Positions 43,349 to 52,360 of a stretch of DNA of 64,000 nucleotides are shown in pieces (position 1 is the first letter of the stretch; the number at the start of each line of letters is the position of its first letter). The notes under the pieces were generated by a model. That model did not search any database, was not told where the DNA came from, and saw nothing but the letters and a program-made list of their open reading frames with translations. A program made the translations under genes and the position numbers. Origin of the DNA: Bradyrhizobium betae. GTDB lineage: Bacteria; Pseudomonadota; Alphaproteobacteria; Rhizobiales; Xanthobacteraceae. The stretch spans positions 7,086,096 to 7,150,095 of the forward strand of contig NZ_CP044543.1 of the NCBI RefSeq assembly GCF_008932115.1. Reading direction: 5' to 3'.

Positions 43349-43365
43349 TGTGACATCAAGTCACA
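43349..43365. promoter_or_regulatory. Inverted repeat TGTGAC-N5-GTCACA
   Basis: TGTGAC, spacer ATCAA, GTCACA is a perfect repeat in the gap between the DedA gene and parE. It loosely resembles CRP/FNR sites, but the spacing is not standard. Confidence 0.35.
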
Positions 43366-43395
43366 AAGTCCGGCTCTGACCGGACCAAGGTGTCA

Positions 43396-43415
43396 AATTG
43401 CCGGGAATTGCCGGG
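43396..43415. repeat. 10-bp tandem direct repeat upstream of parE
   Basis: AATTGCCGGG occurs twice in direct succession (43396-43405 and 43406-43415). It lies about 140 bp before parE. No function is assigned. Confidence 0.5.
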
Positions 43416-43553
43416 CCTCCGGCGTAAAATCGCCGGCATTGCTCCCCAACCAGACCCGCCCGGCCGACCTGCGGTGACCTTTCCGGGCCAGCCGTGCCAT
43501 AGTCGGCCCAACCGATTCGCCGCCTGGGCGGCCCTCAAAGCACATCAGAATAC

Positions 43554-45599
43554 ATGTCCAAGCAATTGAAGCCTAAAGCAAAAGACGATTTCTTCGGCGG
43601 CGACGAGCCGAAGGCCAAGGCACCTGCCAAGAGCGCTTCACGCGCGGGCGGCGCGGAAGCCGACTACACTGCGGCCGACATCGAAGTGCTCGAAGGCCTG
43701 GAACCGGTGCGGCGCCGGCCCGGCATGTATATCGGCGGCACCGACGAGAAGGCGCTGCATCACCTCTTCGCCGAAGTCATCGACAACTCGATGGACGAGG
43801 CGCTGGCGGGGCATGCGACCTTCATCGGGGTCGATCTGAGCGCGGACGGCTTCTTGACCGTCATCGACAACGGTCGCGGCATCCCGATCGACCCGCATCC
43901 GAAGTTCCCCAAGAAGTCGGCGCTCGAAGTCATCATGTGCACGCTGCATTCGGGCGGCAAGTTCGACAGCAAGGTCTACGAGACCTCCGGCGGCCTGCAC
44001 GGCGTCGGCATCTCCGTGGTGAACGCCCTCTCCTCGCTGCTCGAGGTCGAGGTCGCGCGCAGCCAGAAGCTGTACCGGATGACGTTCGAGCGCGGCCACC
44101 CCAAGGGCAAGCTCGAGGATCTCGGCAAGGTCAACAACCGCCGCGGCACGCGCGTGCGCTTCAAGCCGGACACCGAGATCTTCGGCGCCAAGGCCGCGTT
44201 CAAGCCGCAGCGCCTGTTCAAGATGACGCGCTCGAAGGCGTATCTGTTCGGCGGCGTCGAGATCCGCTGGAACTGCGCGCCCGAGCTGCTCAAGGGCGTC
44301 GACGACGTGCCGGCGGAAGCGACCTTCCACTTCCCGGGCGGCCTCAAGGATTATCTCGCCGCCGCGATCCATGCCGACACGCTGGTGCATCCCGACATCT
44401 TCTCCGGCAAGTCGGGGCGCAACGGCGCACATGGCGCCTGCGAATGGGCTGTGGCCTGGACCGCGGATGCCGACGGGTTTCTGTCCTCCTACACCAACAC
44501 CGTGCCGACGCCCGATGGCGGCACGCATGAATCGGGCCTGCGCAGCGCGCTGTTGCGCGGCCTGAAGGATCACGCCGAGCGCGTCGGCCAGGGCAAGCGT
44601 GCCTCGTCCATCACGTCCGAAGACGTGATGGTCGGTGCCGCCGTGATGCTCTCGGTGTTCGTGCGCGAGCCTGAATTCCAGGGCCAGACCAAGGATCGTC
44701 TCGCCACCGCCGAAGCACAGCGCATCGTCGAACAGGCGATGAAGGATCCGTTCGACCATTGGCTGTCGGGCAATCCGAACATGGCCAACAGGCTGCTCGA
44801 CTTCGTGATCGACCGCGCCGAGGACCGGCTGCGCCGTCGCCAGGAAAAGGAGACCGCGCGCAAGACCGCCGGCAAGAAGCTGCGCCTGCCCGGCAAGCTC
44901 GCCGATTGCACCGATGCCGGCACCGAAGGCTCCGAGCTCTTCATCGTCGAGGGTGACTCGGCCGGCGGCAGCGCCAAGCAGGCGCGCGACCGCAAGACGC
45001 AAGCGGTGCTGCCGCTGCGCGGCAAGATCCTCAACGTCGCCTCCGCCGGCAAGGACAAGCTTACGGCGAACGCCCAGCTGTCCGACCTCGTGCAGGCCAT
45101 CGGCTGCGGCCAGCTCGCGCAATATCGCGAAGAGGATTTGCGCTATCAGCGCATCATCATCATGACCGACGCCGACGTCGACGGCGCCCACATCGCCTCG
45201 CTGCTGATCACCTTCTTCTACCGGCAGATGCCGCGGCTGATCGACGAGGGCCACCTCTTCCTCGCGGTGCCGCCGCTCTACAAGCTGACCGCCGGCACGA
45301 AATCGGTTTACGCGCGGGACGACAAGCACAAGGAAGAGCTGATCAAGAGCGCGTTCAACGCCAACGCCAAGGTCGAGGTGAACCGGTTCAAAGGCCTCGG
45401 CGAGATGATGCCGGCGCAGCTCAAGGAAACCACCATGGATCCGGCCAAGCGGACCATGCTGAAGGTGGTCCTGCTCGCCGACGACCGCGATACCACCGCG
45501 GATTCAGTGGAGCGGTTGATGGGCACCAAGGCCGAGGCCCGCTTCGCCTTCATCACGGACAAGGCTGAATTCGCCAACGAGGAGCTGCTCGACGTCTGA
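43554..45599 (+). CDS. parE: DNA topoisomerase IV subunit B
   Basis: ParE is the ATPase subunit of topoisomerase IV, which decatenates daughter chromosomes. Visible domains: an N-terminal GHKL ATPase (RRRPGMYIGGTDEKALHHL near residues 53-71; EVIDNSMDEA with the Mg-binding Asn; GGLHGVGISVVNAL), the transducer domain, and the TOPRIM motif EGDSAGGSAKQARDRKTQAVLPLRGKILNV with the later DADVDGAH. The 681-residue length and the acidic C-terminus LLDV are typical of alphaproteobacterial ParE. The first 35 residues (KPKAKDDFFGGDEPKAKAPAKS) are lysine-rich and disordered. A terminator follows the stop codon, then a decayed copy of this gene's 3' end. Confidence 0.95.
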   Translation: MSKQLKPKAKDDFFGGDEPKAKAPAKSASRAGGAEADYTAADIEVLEGLEPVRRRPGMYIGGTDEKALHHLFAEVIDNSMDEALAGHATFIGVDLSADGFLTVIDNGRGIPIDPHPKFPKKSALEVIMCTLHSGGKFDSKVYETSGGLHGVGISVVNALSSLLEVEVARSQKLYRMTFERGHPKGKLEDLGKVNNRRGTRVRFKPDTEIFGAKAAFKPQRLFKMTRSKAYLFGGVEIRWNCAPELLKGVDDVPAEATFHFPGGLKDYLAAAIHADTLVHPDIFSGKSGRNGAHGACEWAVAWTADADGFLSSYTNTVPTPDGGTHESGLRSALLRGLKDHAERVGQGKRASSITSEDVMVGAAVMLSVFVREPEFQGQTKDRLATAEAQRIVEQAMKDPFDHWLSGNPNMANRLLDFVIDRAEDRLRRRQEKETARKTAGKKLRLPGKLADCTDAGTEGSELFIVEGDSAGGSAKQARDRKTQAVLPLRGKILNVASAGKDKLTANAQLSDLVQAIGCGQLAQYREEDLRYQRIIIMTDADVDGAHIASLLITFFYRQMPRLIDEGHLFLAVPPLYKLTAGTKSVYARDDKHKEELIKSAFNANAKVEVNRFKGLGEMMPAQLKETTMDPAKRTMLKVVLLADDRDTTADSVERLMGTKAEARFAFITDKAEFANEELLDV

Positions 45600-45617
45600 C
45601 GTCGCGCGATCCTGTCA

Positions 45618-45646
45618 AAAGCCCCGGTCCAAGTCCGGGGCTTTTT
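45618..45646 (+). terminator. Rho-independent terminator of parE
   Basis: AAAGCCCCGG (45618-45627), 7-base loop, CCGGGGCTTT (45635-45644) and a T-run. It is the same AAAGCCCCGG type as terminators near 46.8 and 48.1 kb. Confidence 0.88.
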
Positions 45647-45690
45647 CATTTGTGAGACGATACTTCCCCTCGAATCACGCCACAGGCGGC

Positions 45691-45780
45691 GACTCGGCCA
45701 ACGACTCACCGGCACCAAGGCTGAGGCAGAATTGCCTCTGTTTCGGACAAGGCCGGATTCCCTAACGAAAACCTACCGAC
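45691..45780 (+). pseudogene. Decayed duplicate of the parE 3' end
   Basis: This noncoding stretch aligns with the last ~90 bases of parE. GGCACCAAGGCTGAGGC (45711-45727) matches parE 45522-45538 in 16 of 17 bases, and CGGACAAGGC (45744-45753) matches it exactly. Read in shifting frames it gives GTKAEAE then SDKAGFPNENLPT, against GTKAEAR and TDKAEFANEELLD in ParE. Same orientation, about 110 bp after the intact gene and beyond its terminator. It looks like a tandem duplication relic. Confidence 0.65.
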
Positions 45781-45809
45781 TCCCGAACTTCCGTCACTCG
45801 CATAAAACT

Positions 45810-45821
45810 CTGTAATTACAG
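45810..45821. promoter_or_regulatory. 12-bp perfect palindrome upstream of the porin
   Basis: CTGTAATTACAG is a perfect palindrome in an AT-rich segment about 170 bp upstream of the porin start. It may be a regulator binding site. Apart from the parE terminator, the relic and this palindrome, the 45600-45993 gap holds no gene. Confidence 0.4.
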
Positions 45822-45993
45822 TACTTTTCAAGACTCTGGCGCCACTGGCCCTAACCCCGACCGGCCTGCGTTTTCCAGCGACTGTGCCTGTCCGGCAACA
45901 GCATTTCGACGGGAAACGTCTATAGTTCAGGCATCAGATGACACGAACTTCAGTGCGCTCGCGCTGCTACAGACCAAGGTTGGGGATTTTATC

Positions 45994-46776
45994 ATGAAGA
46001 AGATTTTGCTGGCTCTGACCGCGGTTGCGGCAATGACCGGTTCGGCCTCGGCGGCCGACCTTGCTGCTCGCCCCTACGTGAAGGCCCCGATGGTGGCTCC
46101 GGTTGCCAACTGGACCGGCTTCTACATCTTCGGTGGCGCCGGCGGCGGCCTCTCGAATGCCGACCAGTCGGTCGTGTCCACGGTCGGCGCGGTTCCGCTG
46201 ACGATCTCCCAGCGCCAGGGTGGCTCGGGCTGGTTCGGCACCGTCGGTCTCGGCTACGACTGGCAGTTCAACAGCACCTGGGTCGCCGGCGTGTTCGCTG
46301 ACGGTCAGTTCGGCAGCATCCGCGCCACCGTGCAGGATCCGCTCAACCAGATCACCGGCAGCCAGAAGCTGGAAGACTCCTGGGCCGCTGGTGTGCGCCT
46401 CGGCTGGCTGGTCGCTCCGAACGTTCTCTCCTACGTCAACGGCGGTTACTCGGGCGCCCACTTCGGCAGCACGAGCTTCACGAACCTCGCTGGCGTTCCG
46501 GCCGGTGTCCATCTCGACGGCTACAACCGCAACGGTTGGTTCGTCGGCGGCGGCGTCGAGAACAGCCTGAACATCTTCGGCATCCAGTCGCCCGGCTGGT
46601 TCATGAAGACCGAATATCGTTCGGCCTTCTACAATGCCAAGACCTCGACCGAACTGGCGGACGTCACTAACGTTCCGCTGGCCAACAGCATCCGCGCCAA
46701 CAGCTGGAACCAGACGATCTCGACCTCGCTGGTCTACCGCTTCAACTGGACCGGTCCGGTCGTCGCCAAGTACTGA
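45994..46776 (+). CDS. Outer membrane beta-barrel protein (Omp25/Omp31-like)
   Basis: The 260-residue protein has a signal peptide (MKKILLALTAVAAMTGSASAAD) and the characteristic PVANWTGFYIFGGAGGG entry into an eight-stranded barrel. The C-terminus ends in SLVYRFNWTGPVVAKY, a typical final beta strand with aromatic end. These are abundant structural porin-like proteins of rhizobial outer membranes. A strong terminator follows the gene. A second, related barrel protein lies about 1.4 kb downstream on the other strand. Confidence 0.9.
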   Translation: MKKILLALTAVAAMTGSASAADLAARPYVKAPMVAPVANWTGFYIFGGAGGGLSNADQSVVSTVGAVPLTISQRQGGSGWFGTVGLGYDWQFNSTWVAGVFADGQFGSIRATVQDPLNQITGSQKLEDSWAAGVRLGWLVAPNVLSYVNGGYSGAHFGSTSFTNLAGVPAGVHLDGYNRNGWFVGGGVENSLNIFGIQSPGWFMKTEYRSAFYNAKTSTELADVTNVPLANSIRANSWNQTISTSLVYRFNWTGPVVAKY

Positions 46777-46813
46777 GCTGACCAAGACTGATCCGAACGC
46801 AAGTTCAGACGTC

Positions 46814-46841
46814 AAAGCCCCGGCATCGTCCGGGGCTTTTT
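46814..46841 (+). terminator. Rho-independent terminator of the porin gene
   Basis: AAAGCCCCGG (46814-46823), loop CATCGT, CCGGGGCTTT (46830-46839), followed by TTTT. A near-copy of the parE terminator. Confidence 0.9.
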
Positions 46842-47072
46842 CGTTGTGAGGCGTCATCTCCTGACGGACGCCCTCACCTGCTGGACGCCCGCACACTGGG
46901 CGCCGCGGCGCGATTGATGATGGCAACTCATCGCAAGTGCAGGCGCATTGTGCCGGCCGCGCCATTGTATCCCAACCGAAGCTACGGCTACTGTGCCCTC
47001 CAAGTGATCGCAGGCCCATGGCGATCGTTCATGCCGTGGGAAGCGACAGAAGCAACCGGTGGGGAGGATCGC

Positions 47073-47258
47073 ATGCGCAGATTTCTGCTTGTAGCAGGCC
47101 TGTTTGCCCTCGCCGTCGGGCTGCTCTGGATCGGACAGGGCACGGGCACGGTTCCCTGGCCGCGATCGAGCTTCATGGTCGAACAGCTGCAATGGGCCGG
47201 CTATGGCGCAGCCATGGCGGGCTTCGGGCTGGTCCTGATCTGGCAAAGCAACCAATAG
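47073..47258 (+). CDS. Small two-helix membrane protein (61 aa)
   Basis: The frame from ATG 47073 has an excellent GGGGAGG ribosome site. It encodes two hydrophobic helices (FLLVAGLFALAVGLLWIG and GYGAAMAGFGLVLIW) with a short loop. The position 21 bp before the SDR gene, on the same strand, suggests cotranscription. Function is unknown. Confidence 0.65.
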   Translation: MRRFLLVAGLFALAVGLLWIGQGTGTVPWPRSSFMVEQLQWAGYGAAMAGFGLVLIWQSNQ

Positions 47259-47279
47259 AAGAAACCAGGAAATGAAAGC

Positions 47280-48050
47280 ATGACATCCAACCGGTTCGAT
47301 CTCCGCGGCAAAGTCGCAATCGTCACAGGGGGCAATGGCGGCATCGGGCTTGGCCTGGCGCACGGGCTCGCCGACGCCGGCGCCGATATCGCCGTGGTCG
47401 GACGGAATGAAGCCAAGTCGGCTGCTGCGGTTGCCGACCTCAAGCAGCGCGGCGTGAAGGCGATCGCCGTCACCACCGACGTCACTGACAAGGCGGCTAT
47501 CGCCGCGATGGTCGAGCGCGTCGTCCGGGATCTCGGCCGCATCGACATCCTCATCAACAATGCCGGCATGAGCATCCGCAAGCCGCCACACGAGCTCGAG
47601 CTCGACGAGTGGAACACGGTAATCAACACCAACCTCACCAGCGCTTTCCTGTGCTCGAAGCTGGCCTATCCGGCGCTGAAGGCGTCGGGCAACGGCAAGG
47701 TCATCAACATCGGCTCGATGATGTCGATCTTCGGTGCGAGCTTCGCCACCGCCTATGCGGCGAGCAAGGGCGGCATCGTGCAGTACACGCGCGCCTGCGC
47801 CAATGCCTGGGCGCCCGACAACATCCAGGTCAACGCCATCCTGCCGGGCTGGATCGACACCGACCTCACCCGCGGCGCGCGCAAGCAGGTCTCGGGCCTG
47901 CACGAGCGCGTGCTGGCACGCACGCCCGCCGGGCGCTGGGGCGACATCGACGACTTCGCGGGCATCGCCGTCTTCCTCGCCTCGCCCGCCTCGAACTTCG
48001 TCACGGGCACCGCGATCCCCGTCGACGGTGGCTTCTCCGTGATGGCGTGA
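47280..48050 (+). CDS. SDR-family oxidoreductase (gluconate 5-dehydrogenase-like)
   Basis: A 256-residue short-chain dehydrogenase with the cofactor motif TGGNGGIGLGLA, NNAG motif (INNAGMSIRKP), catalytic Ser in IGSMMS and Tyr-Lys in YAASKGG. Family blocks such as LPGWIDTDLTRG and GTAIPVDGGFSVM resemble gluconate 5-dehydrogenase and 2-deoxygluconate dehydrogenase, but substrate assignment is weak. It starts 21 bp after the small membrane protein gene. Confidence 0.87.
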   Translation: MTSNRFDLRGKVAIVTGGNGGIGLGLAHGLADAGADIAVVGRNEAKSAAAVADLKQRGVKAIAVTTDVTDKAAIAAMVERVVRDLGRIDILINNAGMSIRKPPHELELDEWNTVINTNLTSAFLCSKLAYPALKASGNGKVINIGSMMSIFGASFATAYAASKGGIVQYTRACANAWAPDNIQVNAILPGWIDTDLTRGARKQVSGLHERVLARTPAGRWGDIDDFAGIAVFLASPASNFVTGTAIPVDGGFSVMA

Positions 48051-48080
48051 GCTGATCTCCTACGCAGGAACCTGCCCACA

Positions 48081-48113
48081 AAAAAAGAAGCCCCGGGCGA
48101 AGCCGGGGCTTTT
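48081..48113. terminator. Bidirectional terminator between SDR and porin
   Basis: A-run (48081-48086), AAGCCCCGG (48088-48096), loop GCGAAG, CCGGGGCTT (48103-48111), T-run. It serves the SDR gene on the plus strand and the convergent porin gene on the minus strand. Confidence 0.88.
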
Positions 48114-48166
48114 GAATTTGGGTATTGATCGTTTCTTGTCGCTTGCTTGGTCGTTTCTTGACGCAC

Positions 48167-48934
48167 TCAGTAACGGGCGATGACCGGTCCATCGAACTTG
48201 TAGCTCGCGCGGACGACGGCCCACTGGATGTCGCGCGGCTTGGCATCGAAGGTGTAGTTCCCCGAAGTGCCACCGAGCTGATAGGTCTGACCGCCGAAGG
48301 CCGCGTAATTGTATTCGAGGCCGACGATCCAGTTGCGGGTGATGCCGTATTCCCAGCCCGCACCGACGGTCCAGCCGTTGGCCCAGTGGGTCTGACCGCC
48401 GGAGCCTGTCGCCGGTCCGACCGTGTCGGTGACGTTGAGACGGTTGTTCACGCCGGCATAGCCGCCCTTGACGTAGAACAGGTTGTTCTGAACGGCGAAG
48501 CCGGCGCGGCCGACAACGGTCGCGAGCACGTTGGCGCGCCAGGTGAAGACGTCGTCAGCGGCACCGATGGTGGTGTTCACCGCAGTGCCCTTGTTGTCGA
48601 GGCCGGAGATCGTGCCTTCCATGCCGAACACGTAGTTGTTGGCCTGCCAGTTGTAGCCGATCTGGGCACCGCCCATGATGCCCGAACTGCGCTGGCGGAA
48701 GCTGTCGCCGGGCCCGAGGTCGCCAAACGGTGCACCGATCCCGTTGTTGATGGCCTGCTCGTTGGTCCAGGCGCCACCGATGTGGCCGCCGACATAGAAA
48801 CCGGTCCAGTTGAACAGCGGCTCGGCATAAGCCGGCGCCTTCGTGTAGCGCGCACCGAGATCGGCGGCGGAGGCAGCACCGGTCGAAACCAGCGCGGTCG
48901 TGAAGGCGAAGGCGGCAATCAACTTGTTACGCAT
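48167..48934 (-). CDS. Outer membrane beta-barrel protein (Omp25/Omp31-like)
   Basis: The 255-residue protein has a signal peptide (MRNKLIAAFAFTTALVSTGAASAAD), then YAEPLFNWTGFYVGGHIGGAW, the usual first barrel strand. The C-terminus VRASYKFDGPVIARY ends as expected for insertion by the BAM machinery. It is related to the porin at 46 kb and faces the SDR gene. I start at ATG 48934. Confidence 0.9.
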   Translation of the reverse strand: MRNKLIAAFAFTTALVSTGAASAADLGARYTKAPAYAEPLFNWTGFYVGGHIGGAWTNEQAINNGIGAPFGDLGPGDSFRQRSSGIMGGAQIGYNWQANNYVFGMEGTISGLDNKGTAVNTTIGAADDVFTWRANVLATVVGRAGFAVQNNLFYVKGGYAGVNNRLNVTDTVGPATGSGGQTHWANGWTVGAGWEYGITRNWIVGLEYNYAAFGGQTYQLGGTSGNYTFDAKPRDIQWAVVRASYKFDGPVIARY

Positions 48935-49113
48935 GGTACACCCCGTGTCCTTTGATGGGCGCACGCTCACACGCAGATCTTACTCAAATTTGAATCAAGA
49001 AAGTTAAGACGTCCGATTGACCTCGGGCCGACCTTGAATCCGTTTGCGCTGTTGCACGCGCGCAACGCATTGCGCGCAATTTAACGCGACATTATCCCTA
49101 CCGAATTCCTGCG

Positions 49114-50400
49114 CTATGGTGACGACATTGCCTTCGACCGCACATGCTCGGGCCGCACGCCGAGCGCAAGCAGCCGCGCCGGAATGCCCTGGAGCCATGG
49201 CAGCGCGGTGACGAGGCGCACGACCAGCGGCACCTTCAGAGGCCGCTCGCCGCCCTGCAAGGCGCCGCTGATGATGTGGTCTTGCACGACCACCTGCATG
49301 GCTTGCGTCATCTTCACCGGGAATTCGCGCCGGCGGCGCACGGCATCGAGCTCGTTCTCGGACGGGCAACCATGCTGAAGCTTGCCGGCGAGCAGGTTGG
49401 CGGTCGCGACCGCATCCTGCACGGCGAGATTGACACCGACACCGCCGACCGGCGACATCGCATGCGCGGCATCGCCGATGAGAAGCAGACCCGGCCGCGT
49501 CCAGCGCGCCAGACGGTTGATCGCGACGGTGAGCAGCTTGACGTCGTCGAAGCTCTTCACATCGGCAATGCCGCTTCCGAGCACCGGCGCCATGCGCACG
49601 ATGTCGTCCAGCAGCGCCTGCAATCCCCTCGCCTTCACCGCATCGTATTGTCCCTTGGCAATGACATAGGCGCATTGCCAGTAGTCGCCGCGGTCGAAGG
49701 TGATCATCATCTTGCCGGGCTCGACGCGCGCGAACAGGTTCTCGGTCTCGTCCGCCTTGCGGCCGACGCGGAACCACAGCACATCCATCGGCGCGCCGAT
49801 CTCCTCCACGCTGAGCCCCGCGCGCTCGCGCACGGTCGAATGCCGGCCGTCGCAGGCGATGGTGAGATCGGCCTCGATCTCGATCGGCCCCTCCGGCGTC
49901 TTCGCACGCACGCCGGCGATGGCGTCGCCATGGCGGATCAGGTCGACGGCTTCCGCGTTCATCATCACCTCGAGCGACGCAAAGCGGTTTCCGGCTTCGC
50001 GCATGAAATTCAGAAAATCCCATTGCGGCATGAAGGCGATGAAGGGGTATTTGGTGTGGAGCCGGCCGAGATCGGCGATGCGCACATGCGTGCCGCCGAA
50101 CAGGCCGTCCATCTTCTGCAGACGCTGGTGCGGCAGCTTCAGGAAGGCGTCGATCAGGCCGAGCTCGTCCATGACCTGAAGCGTCGAGGGATGCACGGTG
50201 TCGCCGCGGAAGTCGCGGAAGAAATCCGCGTGCTTCTCCAGCACCACGACCTCGATGCCGGCGCGCCCCAGGAGATAGCCGAGCATCATGCCCGCAGGGC
50301 CGCCGCCAACGATGCAACACCGGACCTTCACGGAACGCGCCTGGGGTGGCTGTGACGCGGCTGGTTCCAAGATCGGATCCTCGTTTACGACTTTAGTCAT
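49114..50400 (-). CDS. FAD-dependent monooxygenase (UbiH/PHBH-like)
   Basis: A 428-residue flavoprotein hydroxylase. The FAD-binding motif is VGGGPAGMMLGYLLGRAGIEVVVLEKH near residues 32-58 (dinucleotide GxGxxG). The second FAD motif GDAAHAMSPVGGVGVNLAVQDA lies near residues 308-329. The family hydroxylates aromatic rings or other electron-rich substrates with NAD(P)H. No partner enzyme is adjacent, so the substrate is open. Confidence 0.88.
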   Translation of the reverse strand: MTKVVNEDPILEPAASQPPQARSVKVRCCIVGGGPAGMMLGYLLGRAGIEVVVLEKHADFFRDFRGDTVHPSTLQVMDELGLIDAFLKLPHQRLQKMDGLFGGTHVRIADLGRLHTKYPFIAFMPQWDFLNFMREAGNRFASLEVMMNAEAVDLIRHGDAIAGVRAKTPEGPIEIEADLTIACDGRHSTVRERAGLSVEEIGAPMDVLWFRVGRKADETENLFARVEPGKMMITFDRGDYWQCAYVIAKGQYDAVKARGLQALLDDIVRMAPVLGSGIADVKSFDDVKLLTVAINRLARWTRPGLLLIGDAAHAMSPVGGVGVNLAVQDAVATANLLAGKLQHGCPSENELDAVRRRREFPVKMTQAMQVVVQDHIISGALQGGERPLKVPLVVRLVTALPWLQGIPARLLALGVRPEHVRSKAMSSP

Positions 50401-50490
50401 CTTCGCAGTGCAGCAACATTGAATTGGTTTGCTGCAACGGTGAATGGCCGTTAGCGTTGCAGAGACGTCGATCGATTTCAGGAAGTTGCA

Positions 50491-50775
50491 GTGCGGACGA
50501 TTCTCATAGTGCTCGGCATCTGGCTGCTGATCAACGTGCTATTCGTCGTGATCATGCTGCCGCCGCGCAAGCCGCGGAAGCCGGATCAGCACGGCACCGG
50601 TACGCTCGCGCAGGTGCGGATCGACCAGAACGGCTATCCGTTCGAGGAGCAGGAGAAGTTCCTGCTTCGCCACGTCGTCATCTCGATCGCCATGGGGACG
50701 TTCTTCTCGCTGGCACCGCCCTTGATGGAAGCAATTGACTCCATCAAGCGCTTCATCAGGAAGCGCCGCGGCTGA
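50491..50775 (+). CDS. Small hypothetical membrane protein (94 aa)
   Basis: A 94-residue protein starting at GTG 50491 after an AGGAAG site. It has one N-terminal hydrophobic helix (ILIVLGIWLLINVLFVVIML) and a second weaker stretch (VVISIAMGTFFSLAPPLM), then a basic C-terminus. Probably an inner-membrane protein of unknown function. Confidence 0.6.
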   Translation: MRTILIVLGIWLLINVLFVVIMLPPRKPRKPDQHGTGTLAQVRIDQNGYPFEEQEKFLLRHVVISIAMGTFFSLAPPLMEAIDSIKRFIRKRRG

Positions 50776-50845
50776 CAGCGTTCCCCGCAGGAACCACCCT
50801 CCTCGCCGAGGCCTCAACAGATCCGCAAAACCATCCTCGCAGCGC

Positions 50846-52360
50846 TTAGTTGTTGCTGCGGTTCGCGGTGCGGAAACTCTTGATCTCCGACACGCTGCCG
50901 TCGCGATAGGTCAGCTCCACCGAGACGGACTGCGTCGCCGGGGCAAGCTTCATGTAGAGCGGCATGCCGGCGCCGATCGCGCTGGGATCGCGCATGTCGC
51001 AGTTCGGCATCTTCAGCACCTGGTTCGGCACGGCGGTGTCGATGCCGATGCGCACCTCGCGGATGGCGCAGCGATACGAGACCAGATGCGTGTAGTAGAC
51101 CAGCAGCCCGTTGAACTCGCGGAATGACAGCCAGCTCGTCGCGGTCATGTCGAGGATCTTGCGCTGGTCGCGGATCAGCGCGGCCTCCGGATCGAACTTG
51201 ATCGGAAACGGCCCCTGCATGTCGCCGGACTGGTCGACATAGCGAACCTCGATGGTGCCGGCCTGCGCGTCGGGCGGCAATTCGATCGACGGGTTCGGCA
51301 TCCGCTTGCGCGTGCGCGGATCGAGCGTGTCGATGAAGCCGGTTTCGCGGAAATCGGCAGCGCCGGCCATGCGCCAGGAAATGCCGAGCGTCGGGTCGGC
51401 GAAAGAGAACACCACGCTCCAACCGCCATTGTGCCGCGAGAAGCTCGCGATCGGCGCATTGGTGGTTTCCTCCTTCGGCAGGCGCGGCACGGACACCGGC
51501 GGCAGCGCCGCGACCTTCTGTGGCGGAGGATCGGCCGGACGCGCGGTGGCATCCTTGGCAATGCCGCTGAGGAAGACGTCGTCGACCATCTGGTCGAAAT
51601 AGACCGGCACCTGCCTGTGCTTGACGGTGCCGGCCATCTCGCTCACGAGACGGCGGGTGCGCTGTGCCACCTGCACGAGGTTCTCGCCGGGCTCGAGCAG
51701 CTCCCTGGCAAAGGTGCGCGTGAACACCGAATTGGGATTGGCGTCGTCATTGGAGAGACGATCAAGAGCGGTCTGGCGGGGACCGGCCGAGAACACCGAG
51801 AACACGCCCTCCGGCAGTTGCGTCATCGGCGCAAGCCCGCCGGCACCTGCGACTGCACGCGTCCCGCTGCGCTCGAACGGATTGTTGCGGCAGGCATCGA
51901 ACACCAGGATCGAGGTCCGCGCCTTCTTGTTCTGCAGGCGCTCGATGATGCGGTCGGCGAGGATCGAGGCGTCGCGCACCAGCTCTTCCTGCCCTTCCGT
52001 CGCCGCCGGCACGTCGGTCGGCAGCAGATAGTTCTGCCCCGCGATCTCGAAGCCGTGGCCGGCGTAGAAGAAGAACGCGGTGTCGCCAGGCTCGACCGTC
52101 CGGTCGAAGGCGAGCAGTGTCTCGGAGAATTGCTGCCGGCTCTGGTTCTCGGCGACCATCACCGAGAAGCCGAGCTGCTTGAGCGTATCGCCCATGGTGC
52201 GGGCGTCGTTGACGGCCTTGAGCAGTTTCGGGACGTTCCTGTAGTCGTTGTTGCCGACGACGAGCGCGACGCGCTTCTCGGCATGGGCCGGAAGCGCGAT
52301 CGCGCTCAGGCTCGCCGCAAGGCCGAGTGCTGCCAGAATTCTGAAAGGCCGACGCGTCAT
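50846..52360 (-). CDS. Exported caspase-like (peptidase C14) protein
   Basis: The 504-residue protein begins with a signal peptide (ALGLAASLSAIALPAHAE) and a caspase-family p20-like domain starting at KRVALVVGNNDYRNVPKLLKAVNDA. The catalytic His lies in YAGHG (His102) and Cys in DACRNNPF (Cys157), so the dyad is intact. The C-terminal ~250 residues form a beta-rich domain with a second conserved stretch (VVFSFADPTLGISWRMAG) of unknown function. Export places it in the periplasm. The family is frequent in rhizobia, but no role is established. Start ATG 52360. Confidence 0.85.
   Translation of the reverse strand: MTRRPFRILAALGLAASLSAIALPAHAEKRVALVVGNNDYRNVPKLLKAVNDARTMGDTLKQLGFSVMVAENQSRQQFSETLLAFDRTVEPGDTAFFFYAGHGFEIAGQNYLLPTDVPAATEGQEELVRDASILADRIIERLQNKKARTSILVFDACRNNPFERSGTRAVAGAGGLAPMTQLPEGVFSVFSAGPRQTALDRLSNDDANPNSVFTRTFARELLEPGENLVQVAQRTRRLVSEMAGTVKHRQVPVYFDQMVDDVFLSGIAKDATARPADPPPQKVAALPPVSVPRLPKEETTNAPIASFSRHNGGWSVVFSFADPTLGISWRMAGAADFRETGFIDTLDPRTRKRMPNPSIELPPDAQAGTIEVRYVDQSGDMQGPFPIKFDPEAALIRDQRKILDMTATSWLSFREFNGLLVYYTHLVSYRCAIREVRIGIDTAVPNQVLKMPNCDMRDPSAIGAGMPLYMKLAPATQSVSVELTYRDGSVSEIKSFRTANRSNN

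Noticed and set aside
43349..43365. A CRP/FNR site upstream of parE
   Set aside because: The half-sites TGTGA/TCACA are separated by seven bases instead of six, and parE is not a usual target. It is listed only as an inverted repeat.
43638..45329. A 563-residue frame antisense to parE
   Set aside because: It is a shadow frame opposite the ATPase and TOPRIM coding region and has no recognisable motif.
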